From Typha latifolia (taxonomy: Eukaryota; Streptophyta; Magnoliopsida; Poales; Typhaceae): a DNA stretch of 64,000 bases. This document shows positions 50,812 to 62,648 of this stretch, in pieces. The stretch lies in assembly GCA_019914945.1 (NCBI GenBank), contig CM034112.1, positions 1,077,001 to 1,141,000 on the forward strand. The letters are read 5' to 3'. A program made the translations under genes and the position numbers. Each line of letters begins with the position of its first letter. Position 1 is the stretch's first letter. Below the pieces are notes generated by a model, which worked only from the letters and a program-made list of their open reading frames with translations, searched no databases and was not told the origin of the DNA.

Positions 50812-51874
50812 ATCAAGAGAAATCCTTACTGCAGCTGCCGCCTTTTTGCCATGTTTAGCAAGATCTTCGTAGATTTAGTGGGGAAGAGGACTTTGAATAG
50901 CTCGATCTTAGCACGGAGACTATGATTCGAGCTCCCCGCCTGCTAATCTTATCCGGATCTCGGTCGATCGAACGAGAACGCGAGCAGGAACAGACGAATA
51001 AATTAGAAGAATCAAACTTTTCCTCTTTGCTCGACTCGAATTGGAGAAAGGGAAGAACTCTCCTAAGCGCCGAGGCCTCTCCTCCCTCCTGGACAAGAAC
51101 TGGATTCTCCGGCGAGGTCGCGAGGCACCTCGCCTCCGGCGATCTCCGGCGTCAGGGAGCAAAGGTAGCGGAGACCTTCCAGCCGTCTTAATCCGGCGAG
51201 ATCGCCGATCGCGGTGGTGGAGGCTCGTCGGAATCCGGCGACGGCGGAGGAGGAAGGGAGGCTCGTGTGAAGCGGGTTTGGGCGTTAGGGTTTCGCTCGT
51301 GTGCGGCCGCGTGCTTCCGTTTATGTTTGGCACGGATGCCTTCGCATGGGATGGGCTGGCGATCGGACGGGCTAGGATGCGGCACGTGTGGACGATGGAC
51401 GGCTGAGATCGTGCGAGCGTGGGTGGATACCAAGGCACGCTTCTGAGAACTCCCCCTCGGTTTAGAAAGCGTGACCTTGCGGTGGTTAGTCTTGCACATG
51501 CAAGACACGTGACGAACACGAAGGCAGCTTAAGTGTGACCTTCGTTGTACCGGGCACATGCAAAACACGTGATGTTCGGAAAGGAAAATATCATATAAAT
51601 AATTGTAATAAAAACTATAGTAAGTAATCATATTGTCAGAAAGTTGGAAATATTTTCGACCCATATTTCATTGTTATTGTAAGGGTGGTATCCATTCAAG
51701 AACAATTATTCAAGCCGAAGTGTTTTGAGTGCACGTTAGGAAAGTGTATGTTGGAGACTTAATAATGAACAAGTTACCCAATTGCAAAGTTATCATCACT
51801 CATAGATAGAGATTGCTATGGCATATTGGAATTTGGACAAGTCTTTATTACATAAAAGCCTTATAATGAGCATC
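50812..51874. other. Promoter and leader of the BZR1-amylase gene, and 3' flank of the dioxygenase
   Basis: A GC-rich block at 50812-51560 carries the probable 5' UTR and promoter, and long open frames on both strands there follow from the base composition. The rest is AT-rich 3' flank of the dioxygenase gene. Confidence 0.55.
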
Positions 51875-53150
51875 TTATACGTCTACTTTGATTGCTGCAA
51901 AGCCATCAACAGTGTAGCTAACAGTGTCGAACTTTCCTGGCTCAATGCTCTCTCTATATTTCATGTATTCTTGGCAAACAAATGACCTATAAATCCTCTC
52001 ATTTCCATCTCCCACAATCTCATCAGGAGCTGAGATCACCTTCTCATCCTCAAAACACCAGAAAAAAGCTTGCGATAAGCGCGTAACCGGCTTCGTTAGC
52101 ATGACTCTATGTGCTGAGGATCTCATCCTTCCATTGCTCCAAGCTTGCATTAAATCTCCAACATTGACAACCAGTGTGCCTTCACTTGGCATTATGTCAA
52201 CCCAATCGCCTTCCCCGGTTCTTGCCTGTAACCCCCCAATCTCATCTTGGTGCAGGATGGTTATGCAGCTCATGTCTGTGTGCATCCCTAGCCCTTCAAC
52301 CTCATGTTCTTCGACGTCATTTGGGGGCGTGTACTTGTTTATCCGAAGATATCCATGACACTTGCTGAATTCAGATTCATAGTGCTTGGTCTCTAGGCCC
52401 TTACCCAAACACTTCAAGAGAATAAGCACAATTTCTCTAGATAGCTCCATCATCCTGCTTCCATACTTTTGTAGCACATCGCTGACGCATAAGAGAAACA
52501 AGTCATTTAAAACTATCGCTACCTTATGCTTTTAGAGTAATTAGCCAGTTTACATGTTATGAAAGCAGAAAATTCTGAGTTCAAATCCTGCCACATCTAT
52601 CTGTCATTGAAATATAAAACTTTCTCCTATTTAATTCTAATTCTATATCTTAAATCTATGAAAATATTTTAAGCCCAGAGATGAGGAAGACATATTGCTC
52701 TAATAGCTTAAGTTTTTTAAGCAATTCGTGAGTTAGCAGTGTGAAAGTATGTGCGTGAATATTTGGACAGAGGAAAGAGTATTGCACGTACCAGAACTCA
52801 TCATTGGGTTGGCTGAAGAGGGCATCACTTGAGTTCTTAGCAGAGATAAAGTAGTCTGGACCAGAGACTTTAAGGCTTTCAAAGAAAGGGGAAGCTATGA
52901 AGTGAGGAGTGTAAGTGTTAATGGAGGACAAGGGCCCTGCTTTGAGTTTGATATCTAATGGAAGATTGAAGACAGAGTTGACAGAAGTTTGGAGCCTCCC
53001 AAGGAGGTCTTTGGAGATGCCATGGTTGGATATGTGGAAGTAACCCCACTCTTTGCATGCTTGTGAGATGGAGGAGATGGTGGAAGGGAGCAGGGGTTGT
53101 GATATGTCCAAGATTGGGAGCTGCAGAGTACTCTGCTTTAATTCCAACAT
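51875..53150 (-). CDS. 2-oxoglutarate/Fe(II)-dependent dioxygenase, gibberellin 20-oxidase-like
   Basis: Two exons, 52792-53150 and 51875-52481, join with phase 2 to encode 321 residues. The N-terminal DIOX_N region has LPILDISQPL and CKEWGYFHISNHGI. The iron ligands are His187 and Asp189 in GMHTDMS and His244 in SSAHRVML. Arg254 in RLSQAFF binds 2-oxoglutarate. Relatives are annotated as gibberellin 20-oxidase-like, but the protein is shorter than true GA20ox (about 370) and lacks their N-terminal extension, so the substrate is open. It is expected to be a soluble cytosolic oxidase. A TATA box lies about 60 bases upstream of the ATG. Confidence 0.92.
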
Positions 53151-53891
53151 CTTTTGTGGAAGGAGATAGAGAGTGAGAATGGTTTGTTTGAGCTATTCTT
53201 TGGTTTGGCATATATATATACTCACAAAATTTTATAGAGTAATAATCACAACTCATCATAATGACATGAATATGAGTTGCTCCAAGTACTGTACTGCAAG
53301 ATGTGCATGGAAATACTTAGTTTTGAAGACTGGAAGTTTAACTTATGAGTCTCATTCTAAAATATTTACATCAACTTCATGCCCACAGGTTTTCTTTGAC
53401 AGTGTCACTTCTCTGGCAAGTAGTAATTTAGAATTCTTATAGCCGATTTTAATATAACAATTTCTTAAGTAAGTTCCCACCGACTATTAGCAATATCTCA
53501 CATCAACTGATGAAAGCATACATGTATCAAACGGCAACTGGTGAGACAAGTTAATCATTGAGTAACCCATGCCCCAAAAATGTTAGGTTCCTTTGGTATG
53601 GCAAAAAATAAAAAAAGGAGAGCCAAGAAGCAGCTTGAACTTCAGAACGGCCAAAAACTTCACTTAATAAATGTGCTCCAGCCTCCAGAGTTAGTAGACT
53701 ATCTATATAGAATAGAGAGAAACATGAATCTGCCTTTGCAGAAAATGATACAAATGCGACTAACATAACTTAAAAATCACCAATTTAAAACTTGATCAAG
53801 CTTTTTACTCTTTTTTATTGCTGGATCTAAGCTATATCGTGGAGGGCAAAAGATAGCAACTGCTAATGTGATTTTTTATTGCAAGCAAAGA
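53151..53891. other. Intergenic region between the dioxygenase promoter and the GMP synthase 3' end
   Basis: This region holds the dioxygenase promoter and the 3' UTR of the GMP synthase gene. The frames at 53551-53768 on both strands overlap each other and show no domain. Confidence 0.55.
53211..53220 (-). promoter_or_regulatory. TATA box of the dioxygenase gene
   Basis: TATATATATA on the minus strand lies about 60 bases before the start codon at 53150, a normal spacing for a plant core promoter with a short leader. Confidence 0.65.
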
Positions 53892-56800
53892 TCATTCCCA
53901 TTCAACAGTAGCTGGTGGTTTGGATGTAATATCCTGGCAGACACGGTTTACGCCCCGAACATTGTTGCAGATCTTTCGAACCACATCAACAAGGAATTTC
54001 TGGTCAAAATAGTACCTGCATACAAGTTGAATGTTGAAAACTTAAATAAGAATTGAAGGTAGAAAGAAAATGCCATATGGAGATAAGAAGCATATGGTGA
54101 AAGTAATGAACATGAACTTGGAAAGATGAAAAAGAAGGGAAAAAAGCATTGTCTTAGACATATCACAGATATCCTTAACACAGGGATTAGAGCATGTAGA
54201 AATGCAGAAATTTAGTAATAATAAAACACGCTAAAACTTGCATGTAATTACCAAGATATTGCTAAAAGCAATACCTATATAGATTGTTGGTAAATGGTAA
54301 CAAAGTATAGGGGAACCACTCCTCCAAGCACTCCATTTATCATTTCTTTATATCTTCTCTATTTAAGTAGTCTTTAGAAATTCAAATAATTTTATCACCT
54401 AATTGTCTTAGGTCGTTGACCAACAGAAAATGTACTCTTCAGCATGTAAAGCAAAAACACTTAAACAGTAGTAGAAGTAAAGTTCCGAAAACAAAGAATA
54501 ATACAGGAATATTTTGGGGGAAGTAAAGAATCACTCACCAGTCTGCGGTCATCCCATCCTCACTCGTAATTGCTCTAAGAACAACGACATGAGAATGAGT
54601 TCTCTGGTCACCCTGAACCCCAACTGATTGTACGGGTAAAAATACAGCAAAAGCTTGCCAGATTGAATCATAAAGGCCAGCATCTCTTATTGACTGAATA
54701 AATATCTCATCCACCTAGGAACACCAATTTAGTCAGAAATTGAACTTCAATATTCAAATAGCCAAAATAAACAATCTTCTGCTTCTAGTGTGTTGTTACA
54801 TGCAGAACTTAGTTAAGTTGAGGCAAAACCTGACGAAGAATCTCCAAAGCATTTCCTTCTGTAACATCACCCAGGACACGAACAGCAAGGCCAGGTCCAG
54901 GGAACGGGTGTCTCTTCAAGAAAGATTCCGGTACATTTAAGATACCTCCCAGTTTTCGTACCTTCCAAGGGGGAAAAGGACCAAGGTATTACAAAATAAT
55001 GGAAGTAAATATTTTTCAAAAAGCTAACAGAAATAAATGAATTCTGGTCAAGAACAATAAAAGAGAGAAACCAAATTTTGGTATTAGATTCTTTTGACTA
55101 ACAAGAATTCTAAATTGCAAGCAAAATCTTTATAGTTATATAAGCTAAATAGTGCTCAGAGAACAGGACAAGCTATACCTCATCTTTAAAAAGAAGCTTA
55201 AGCGGTTCAATAAGCTTTAACCTCATGTCTTTTGCAAGCAAAATCTTTATAGTTATATAAGCTAAATAGTGCTCAGAGAACAGGACAAGCTATACCTCAT
55301 CTTTAAAAAGAAGCTTAAGCGGTTCAATAAGCTTTAACCTCATGTCTTTTGGAAGACCTCCAACATTGTGATGACTTTTGATTGTGTGAGAATGGGTCCT
55401 TCCACTTCCAGGGGGTGGACAGGACTCTATTACATCAGGATACAATGTCCCTTGGACCAAAAATTTGGGTCTTTTTCCTAATTTCTGCTCCAACTCTTGA
55501 GCAAAGTCATCAAAAATGGCTATGAACTCTCTACCTATAATCTTTCTTTTAGCCTCTGGGTCCTTTACACATTTTAGCTTACTCAGAAATTGAGCTGATG
55601 CATCAACACAAGTAACAGGTAGATGCAAGTCTCTTTCGAAGGTTGTCATCACTCTCTCTCTCTCCTTATACCTGCAGAACAGATACCCATGTTAGATTTC
55701 ACCAAATAATTAACGTGAAAATGATGAGCGATGCATTTCTTCAACAAATGTTTTATTAGTTATATAAAGATGCAACCTTAATAAACCATTGTCAACAAAA
55801 ACACAGTGAAGCCTATCTCCAATTGCCTTGTGAACAAGAGTGGCTGCCACAGTTGAATCCACTCCTCCAGATAATGCACAAATTACATGTTCATCTGATC
55901 CTACCATGCATTTAATGGTCCTTATTTCCTCCTCAAGTACATCTTGCATCTTCCAGTCAGCAGTTAACCCACAAACATCAAAAAGAAAATGCCGCAATGT
56001 GTCCATTCCTAGTGTTGAATGTGTCACCTACCAAGACAGAGAAAGCCAGTTGAATAGAGAACAGGATGGAAATAATACAAATTGCCAACCAAATTCTACA
56101 GGGTAGTAATTCAGAAAACATTTTGGCAACAACTATCAGCTACTAACTAGTAAAAGATACATACCACATGATGTACAAAGGGAAAGCCATGCAGAACAAC
56201 TAAGGGCACAGTAACACTCAAGAATGCCAGGAAGGGCCAAACTTTAACACATCTACCTTTTTCTCTAATAGTGGAAACCTACTGAGGCCACAAGGGCAAA
56301 CAAAAAATAGTTATCCAGATTTCCCAAGTGGAAAGCCGCTATAAATAATGAATATGTTCAACACTCCTAATTTGCCCTTCTAGAGACCAATATGCGGCAG
56401 ATTTCCCAAGTGGAATGCCACTAGAAATAATGAACATGTGCAACAATCTTAATTTGCCCTTCTAGAGACCAATATGCAGCAAATATAGAGAAGTTAGTAG
56501 TACAATCCAAAAATATATATTTCTCAATCAGGGTATTATAGATAACAAATTACAGTAAAAAAAATTCTCCAAAAACACAGTTTAATTAACCAAACTGCAT
56601 CATAACGTGAAATCCATACAACTTACGGAAGAACTTTTTACCTCCGGGTGGTATTGAAGCCCATAGAACCTCTTGCTCCGGTTCTCAATCGCTGCCAGCG
56701 AGCCCTGCAAACTCCTCGCGACCACCTCAAACCCTTCCGGCAGACTCATCACCTCATCCCCATGGCTCATCCACACCGTCTGCTGCCCTCCCGCCGCCTC

Positions 56801-57199
56801 CTTCCCATAAAGCCCAGACTCCTCCCCCTTCTCCACCGCGATCTCCATCTTTCCGTACTCCTGCTTCTCCCCAACAGTGACTTCGCCGCCAAGCTTCTGG
56901 ACTAGGAGCTGCATCCCATAGCAGATGCCAAGCACGTGCGTGCCGGTCTCCTCCACGAACTCCAGGAAGCCGTCGGGGAAGGAGGGGGCTCCGTCGGCGT
57001 GGACGGAGTAGGGACCTCCGGAGAGGATGACGGCGGCGGGGCGGAGTTCGGTGATGGCGGAAAGGGGGGAGGTACCGGAGATGCAGAGGGAGAGTACGGA
57101 GAGCTGCCGGATGCGGCGGGTGATGAGGTGGGTATACTGAGAGCCATAGTCGAGTATGAGGACTAGGTTTCCGGCGACAGGAGGGGCAGCCTTAGTCAT
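53892..57199 (-). CDS. GMP synthase (glutamine-hydrolysing)
   Basis: Six exons, 56642-57199, 55777-56027, 55296-55671, 54830-54961, 54539-54714 and 53892-54015, join in phase to encode 538 residues. The N-terminal class-I glutamine amidotransferase has the nucleophile Cys93 in GICYGMQL and the His184/Glu186 pair in YHPE. It feeds ammonia to the C-terminal ATP pyrophosphatase domain, whose P-loop SGGVDST lies near residues 239-245. The dimerisation domain includes [14 protein letters not shown], and the protein ends [13 protein letters not shown]. The enzyme converts XMP to GMP in purine synthesis, in the cytosol. The 5' leader carries telomere-like motifs. Intron 3 begins beside a perfect 117-bp duplication, and intron 1 contains an 82-bp duplication. 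Confidence 0.97.
55117..55350. repeat. Perfect 117-bp tandem duplication covering an exon-intron boundary
   Basis: Copies 55117-55233 and 55234-55350 read identically. The unit includes the last 55 bases of GMP synthase exon 3, its GT donor and about 60 bases of intron 3. The real exon is in the copy at 55234-55350, contiguous with the rest of exon 3. The other copy is a partial exon stranded in the intron. Confidence 0.95.
56316..56479. repeat. Tandem duplication of 82 bp in GMP synthase intron 1
   Basis: Copies 56316-56397 and 56398-56479 both start CAGATTTCCCAAGTGGAA and end near CTAGAGACCAATATGC, with roughly ten differences. Confidence 0.93.
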
Positions 57200-57208
57200 T
57201 GTCGCCGG

Positions 57209-57248
57209 AGGGGGTAAGGATTAGGGTTAGGGTTGGTTGAGGGTTTAT
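57209..57248 (-). promoter_or_regulatory. Telomere-like (telo-box) motifs in the GMP synthase leader
   Basis: On the minus strand, CCTAACCCTAATCC and AAACCCT-type words lie 10-50 bases before the ATG. Such telo-boxes are common near the starts of plant genes for translation and nucleotide synthesis and are bound by growth-linked factors. The role here is inferred. Confidence 0.55.
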
Positions 57249-57864
57249 GGCCGAGAGGAGGATATGGAGGGAAAACAAAACCCTCGCTCAGATATTTATA
57301 CGCGGTCGTTACTGTCCAAGCATCTCGAGGAAATCGTAGCCGTCCATCTGCCATCGTTTCGTTTTTCATTTTTAGTCCACTCTTTTGGAGTTGAAATTGC
57401 CAAAATTGGTGTTACACATGAAAGAATAAATTTTAAAATGCAACTTGAATCTGAAAATAATAATGGTCAAGCAGGGGATTTTCTTTGTATTTTTTTTTAT
57501 CTCTTTTCAAACAAATACTAAATATGAATAAAAAATTATATTTTTATTAATCAGAAAATTCATATTAGGGCAAGATTCTCTTCTAAGATATATTAAATAG
57601 AAATTATTATCTCAGAAAATGAGTTATTAAATTGTTTAGCTGACGTGGTCCTTACATGACAATAATTATAGTAACTTAAAAAGTAGTTTAGAAACAATAG
57701 CGTTATTAAAAATAAAAATTGATCAGAAATAGTAGATCATTAGAACTTCATTACTCTTTTCATTTCAAGTACCCCTAAGTAACTAAATATTTTTTTTAAA
57801 CTTTTTATATCTAATCAAATTTACCTTTCAAAAAACCAAGAGTTAAAAATAAGATTAATTAATC

Positions 57865-57942
57865 GAGTTCGAAACTAATCTTCTTTTCTCTTTTGCCCTG
57901 CAAGAGTTCGAAACTAATCTTCTTTTCTCTTTTGCCCTGCAA
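57865..57942. repeat. Perfect 39-bp tandem duplication
   Basis: The unit GAGTTCGAAACTAATCTTCT... ending GCCCTGCAA occurs at 57865-57903 and 57904-57942 with no differences seen. Confidence 0.95.
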
Positions 57943-57982
57943 GTTATTAGTTACTAGATACCTGCACAGTGAGCGTAAGTAA

Positions 57983-58565
57983 TGACGGTGAAAACGGATC
58001 AGATACGAATCGGATAGTGCTCAGCCCATATCCGGATCCATATTTTTAGTCCGGATACGGATTCGGATACGGATATTAGACTGATAGCAAAATTTAAAAC
58101 CATATCCTAACTAAACGGATAGAGGATCAAATCTCAAACGGATATTGATTGAATTTAAAATAATTATAATATTTTATTTATATATAATTAACACAAAATT
58201 ATTAAGAGTTTTATGCTAAATAATTTTTTTATATGTCAAATTTATAAAATTAGAGAAATTAATCTCTATAAATAATATATAATGTATTATTAGTAATAAT
58301 ATTAATATTTACTATTTAAATAAGGAAATTAAAAACTGTAAATCATTTAAAAAAATATGCGAATAAACAGATATCCGATATCCGTATTCGAATCCGAAAA
58401 ATATATCTGACCCGTATCCAAATCCGTATCCGATTTTTTTTTTTTAAATTCTATCCGTATCTAAATCCGTATCTGAATCGGATATAAAATTTTTATCCGA
58501 ATCCGATCCGAATCGGGTCGGATAGCGGGTCGGGTCGGAGTTAATCCGACCCGTTTTCACCCCTA
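57983..58565. mobile_element. Non-autonomous DNA transposon with GGATACGGAT-type subterminal repeats
   Basis: The left end reads TGACGGTGAAAACGGATCAG and the right end on the minus strand TAGGGGTGAAAACGGGTCGG, so they form imperfect inverted repeats. Both subterminal regions contain many permutations of CCGGATACGGATATCC and CGGGTCGG, with an AT-rich centre. There is no protein. The ends resemble those of the element at 2421-3197, which suggests the same hAT-like class. A target duplication is not evident. Confidence 0.65.
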
Positions 58566-59661
58566 TGCTTGAGAATGCAAATGGAAGCATCGCATGTATC
58601 CATTATGAAAAAGAGAACAGCTCAAAAACAACTAATTAAAATGCTTGCTCATGGATCAATCACTCAATAATACCTGCATTCATTCATGAAATCATCCAGA
58701 GGTGCTATCATTTACGTCGCCATGAAATCAATGCTGCTGATAAGTTTACAAATAATTGAGATCTACCATATGGCTCATAATGTGCATCCTTTGGTCTCTG
58801 TTTATGTGAAGTGCAGCAAATAAGAATTAAACAACATGCTCCTTGATCAATTTCTTGTCACAACTGACAATAGAACCATATAAATATGATAATCTCAGTT
58901 CTACTTATAAAGCATATATTATATGCAAGTCTGATCTTGAACAGACCCAAATAAAATGAAGTTCCTGAGAATGAAAGTTTGCGAAGTTGAACCAGAAAAT
59001 GTTTAACCTATTTATGTGAAGAACTAGATAGCTCCAGCCATGCATGCAATAAAAACTATACGGTGTAACTTAAATAAGAAATATAAGCAAGCTTTCCTGT
59101 GTTAGTATTGATATAATTCTACACAGCATGTCAATGACCAGCTCAGGTGGCTATTCTATTATGTTTTGAGGCACAACAAGAAGTAATCTCACACGAAAGA
59201 AAACATATATAATAAGCACTGAAAAGGGAAATGAAGCATCAGAACATGCCACAATAAGAACAATAAGATACATGATGATGCACAAATTCCTGGAGAACAT
59301 CTTTGTTTCAGAGATTTAGCATGGTTACATTGAAGTATTCAAGTACTTAACCTAGTAAATATTCTGTTTTAAGAGCTATCAACCCGGAATAAAAGAGAGA
59401 TGATATGCACCGTTCTGATGTTAGAAAAGAAATATAGAGATAGCACAAGAATTTGGACATATCAGGAAGCCTAATGTAGATCATCAACTTGTAATCAATT
59501 CGTATATCCTTATTTTATTCAATATATACAATGTCTAAATGGGGCATATATTTGAGAATGAATTTACAGTCTAAAAGAGTAAGCCCCAATTTCCTGCTTA
59601 CCATGATGAGATCACAATTAAGCACTGGATCACAGAAATAATACACTATACATGCTACTTG

Positions 59662-60813
59662 TCACCAGAAGAAATCATCAACACCTACTGCTGAAGATGG
59701 AGGCTGGTCTTCTTCCTCCATCTCCAGTTCTGGTTCTCCAGATTTAAACTCTGGAGAGTCAATATCGGCGAGGTTCTTCAAGTCAACCACAGAGAGCTCA
59801 TCGAGACGCCTCACCACAAGATCTGCAGCATTAAGCTCATAAACTGGGTGCTTGCTCGCAACAGCTACACACTTCATATAAGCATCATGTGCAGCCTCCA
59901 CTGTCGAATTAGAGTTCCCAAACACGATGCACCTCTCCGGAATAAAATTTAGGAGCTGTGCTGCATATGCAAACATCTCCGGATCAGGCTTCCCTCTATA
60001 TACATCTTCTGCCGATACAATCACATCGAAGAAGCTTTTCACACCAACGGCCTCAATTCCTTCTTGGAGAATTTTTCTCGATCGTGTTGATGCTACCGCA
60101 ATGGGGATCTTGTGATTCATAAGAGTGCTCATTAATTCCTGAGACCCAGACCTTATCTGATAGAACGCGCTGCCCTGAAGATTCTTGTGTATCTCCTCCT
60201 TACGAGAGGCTAATCTACGGAGCTCCGAGGGGTCTCTTGACCAGCAAAGAACCTCCGAGATGGCTTGCTCGTTCTTCATTCCTTCAATTCTCTTCAAGAC
60301 AAAGGCTGGAGGAGGCGATTTTCCCTCTTCTTCGGACAACACCAACCATGATTGCCTTTCCAATTTAGGGTCATCTTCAACGATCACTCCCTCCCATTCA
60401 AAGATCACGGCCAACCAACCGCAACCCATCCGCTCTTGTCGAAGCAAGGGGTTGTGGAGATTCGGCTTATCAGCCTTGTTCGAAGGTGGCCATGACCCAC
60501 TACGACTTGAGCCAGTATCAATTGTGTAGTCAAGATCACGAGGTATTCCTCTATAGTCCCTGGGAGGGTGTGCCTCCTTCGTCAGCTCCATGGCTAATGA
60601 CTTGATGGTAGAATCTGCGAGACGAAAAGATCGCTGCTTGGGGATTACTCTTGATGTAGGACGGCTAATCAACCGCTGGACGGCGAATTCTCTGACAAGG
60701 AGCCGGCATGGCATCAATCTGTGCTTGCGAGGGGAATCTCTGTAGCTAATCTTTTGGTAGAGCAGGTGGTGGGCAATAGGAGATGTGCTCGCACCGATAG
60801 AATCAGCCATCAT
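59662..60813 (-). CDS. PYRP2: HAD-superfamily phosphatase, chloroplastic (PYRP2-like, riboflavin pathway)
   Basis: A single exon encodes 383 residues. The first 70 are basic and Ser/Arg-rich and look like a plastid transit peptide. The rest closely follows Arabidopsis At4g11570, assigned as a 5-amino-6-(5-phosphoribitylamino)uracil phosphatase of flavin synthesis: DLDYTIDTGSSRSGSWPP, NPLLRQERMGCGW, EGKSPPPAFVLKR, SEDVYRGKPDPEMF and PERCIVFGNSNSTVEAAHD. Motif I of HAD enzymes, normally DxDG, reads EWEG at 139-142, and motif IV reads GNSNS instead of G-D/DD. The Arabidopsis relative shows the same change as I recall it, so this is a family trait rather than damage. The start could be Met1 or Met2 (MMADS). 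The C-terminus is acidic and ends VDDFFW. Confidence 0.93.
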   Translation of the reverse strand: MMADSIGASTSPIAHHLLYQKISYRDSPRKHRLMPCRLLVREFAVQRLISRPTSRVIPKQRSFRLADSTIKSLAMELTKEAHPPRDYRGIPRDLDYTIDTGSSRSGSWPPSNKADKPNLHNPLLRQERMGCGWLAVIFEWEGVIVEDDPKLERQSWLVLSEEEGKSPPPAFVLKRIEGMKNEQAISEVLCWSRDPSELRRLASRKEEIHKNLQGSAFYQIRSGSQELMSTLMNHKIPIAVASTRSRKILQEGIEAVGVKSFFDVIVSAEDVYRGKPDPEMFAYAAQLLNFIPERCIVFGNSNSTVEAAHDAYMKCVAVASKHPVYELNAADLVVRRLDELSVVDLKNLADIDSPEFKSGEPELEMEEEDQPPSSAVGVDDFFW

Positions 60814-61844
60814 TATGAATCTCCCAAACCAAACTAAAATTTACCAAAAAAATGACACTTTTACACAGATCCAACTTTAGTAATCTAAGCTCAAAACGCG
60901 TTCTTTGATCAATTTGGGCTTCTCCTTCTTCGACGCTACAAAACTATCAAAAAGGCACGGAATTAAAACAAAAAGGCATAAAAATCAAATATTTATCCAT
61001 TACAGCAGGACCGACCCCCCACCCCCCCAAAAAAAAAATCAAGCAAAAAAGCCAATTCAAACCAAAATCGAGCCAAACCCACCTCAAAAATCGCAAACAA
61101 CCATCTAATCGAGAGGGTCCAAGTCGAGATTTCTCGTTATTTATAACAAAAACTCGTCCTTTTAAAAATCTTCGAGGGGGAGAAAAGGATAAGAACGGAA
61201 CCTGGGGAGAATCTAACCATCGAAGAAGCAAGCAATGCGCGGTCAAAAGCGTAGCGGCGTTGCCACGAAACCGACTCGGGGAGAGAGAGAGGGGTGGTTT
61301 CTTCTTGAAGCTGCCTTCCTTTCCCGTCCTCGCGTTACATTTTTATTTCCTCTTGGTTCTCGCGGATTGGAACAGGCAACACGTGTCGCGCGATGCCGAG
61401 GCGGTATCGGATCGGAGGGTTGAGATCACATCCTGGGAATTGTGAGGAGGAGCCTGCCGGTTGAGACTTTCGTTTATCTATCTTTGGAAACGACTTTGCG
61501 CTCGAACATGATGTTATTTCCTACTATGCCATTTAACTGCTGCCGGATAATAGTACAACACGGTTCTTTTTGCATATAGCTACCTATATTTAGCTTTATT
61601 AAGAATTCTTTTTATATATTTTCACTATATTTGCAATTCGGTATTTTTTAAATTATTAATATTGCTTGCGTTCAATATTATAACAGTATTTATGAACACT
61701 CTACAAATAAAATACTGCATCAATTTTTCAGCCCTTAGAAAGGATGATGCCACGTCTCACAATTTATGAAATATTTACGAAAAAACTTTATTTTAGAGCT
61801 AAATAAAAAAATTATCATCATAAATAAAATCAATGGATAATTTC

Positions 61845-62648
61845 CTTTTCACCCTGAAGTGATAATTATCACTATTTTTCACAATAACTCCCTAAATTTT
61901 TTTTAGGTACACACTAACCCCGCGATGCTATTGACGAAAGTAGTGAATTGACTAAATTACCCCGTCCATTTACAATGGCAAAAGAGATACGTGGTTTAGC
62001 TAATATTAAATATATATTTTTTAAATTCTTTCCCAATATTAGAAAGAGAAATGAGAGGTCTCAAGCCTTCACTATTCATTGTTAATTTATTCTTCCATCA
62101 TCTCAAACCCTACATTTTCATGTATTTTTTAAAAGCTTACCAAATTAAGGAGTCTTCGTGGAGTAACTTGAATCTCAAGGAGAAGGAGGATGAAATAAAG
62201 ATTTGGCAAGCCACCGGCTTTCTTTTATTTTGGGTTGTCTCCTTTTAGTTGAAAGCTTTTAAGGTCTATATGATTGATACGAGTAGATGTCATTGGGTTA
62301 ACTTTCATTTAAAAATCTAAAAAGAGGGAAAACGGGTCTATATGATGTTACATCATGAAGAATAAAATGGAAGTTATTTTAATGGAGGCGTAAGTTTGAA
62401 AATTTTAGAGAAAAAGTGGGATGCTGTGGAAATTTGGAGAAGATGATAAGATCTAAAAGTGTTTTCTACACATGCATATTAGGGTATTGTTGTTATTATA
62501 TTGTTGTTCCGTGAACAACTTATTAATTTTAACGGAAGGAGTCAAGTGAAGTATTTCTGATAATTTAAGGGTTCATTGTGTATCAAAATTTTTTTTTAAG
62601 AGGTCATTGTGAAAAATATTAATAATTCAGGAGGTGAAAAAAAATTAA
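61845..62648. mobile_element. Non-autonomous element with long terminal inverted repeats
   Basis: The left end has TTTTCACCCTGAAGTGATAA, then ATTTTTCACAATAACTCCCT and GTACACACTAACCCC. The right end, read on the minus strand, has TTTTTCACCTCCTGAATTAT, ATATTTTTCACAATGACCTC and GATACACAATGAACCC. The two ends thus match in order over roughly 100-120 bases at perhaps 70 percent identity. Repeats of the CACCCCTGAACTA / CACAATGACCCC type are widespread in plant genomes. There is no coding capacity and the exact ends and target duplication are unresolved. Confidence 0.7.

Larger units (their letters stand above)
57200..59661. other. Intergenic region upstream of GMP synthase
   Basis: The region holds the GMP synthase promoter, a 39-bp tandem duplication, the transposon-like element at 57983-58565 and about 1.1 kb of AT-rich DNA running into the 3' flank of the phosphatase gene. 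No coding sequence is supported. Confidence 0.6.

Noticed and set aside
50920..51519. Long open frame on the minus strand (199 codons), with other long frames on the same block
   Set aside because: The block is GC-rich, which lengthens random frames on both strands. The translation is Arg/Pro/Ser-rich with no domain, and it lies in the promoter and leader of the BZR1-amylase gene.
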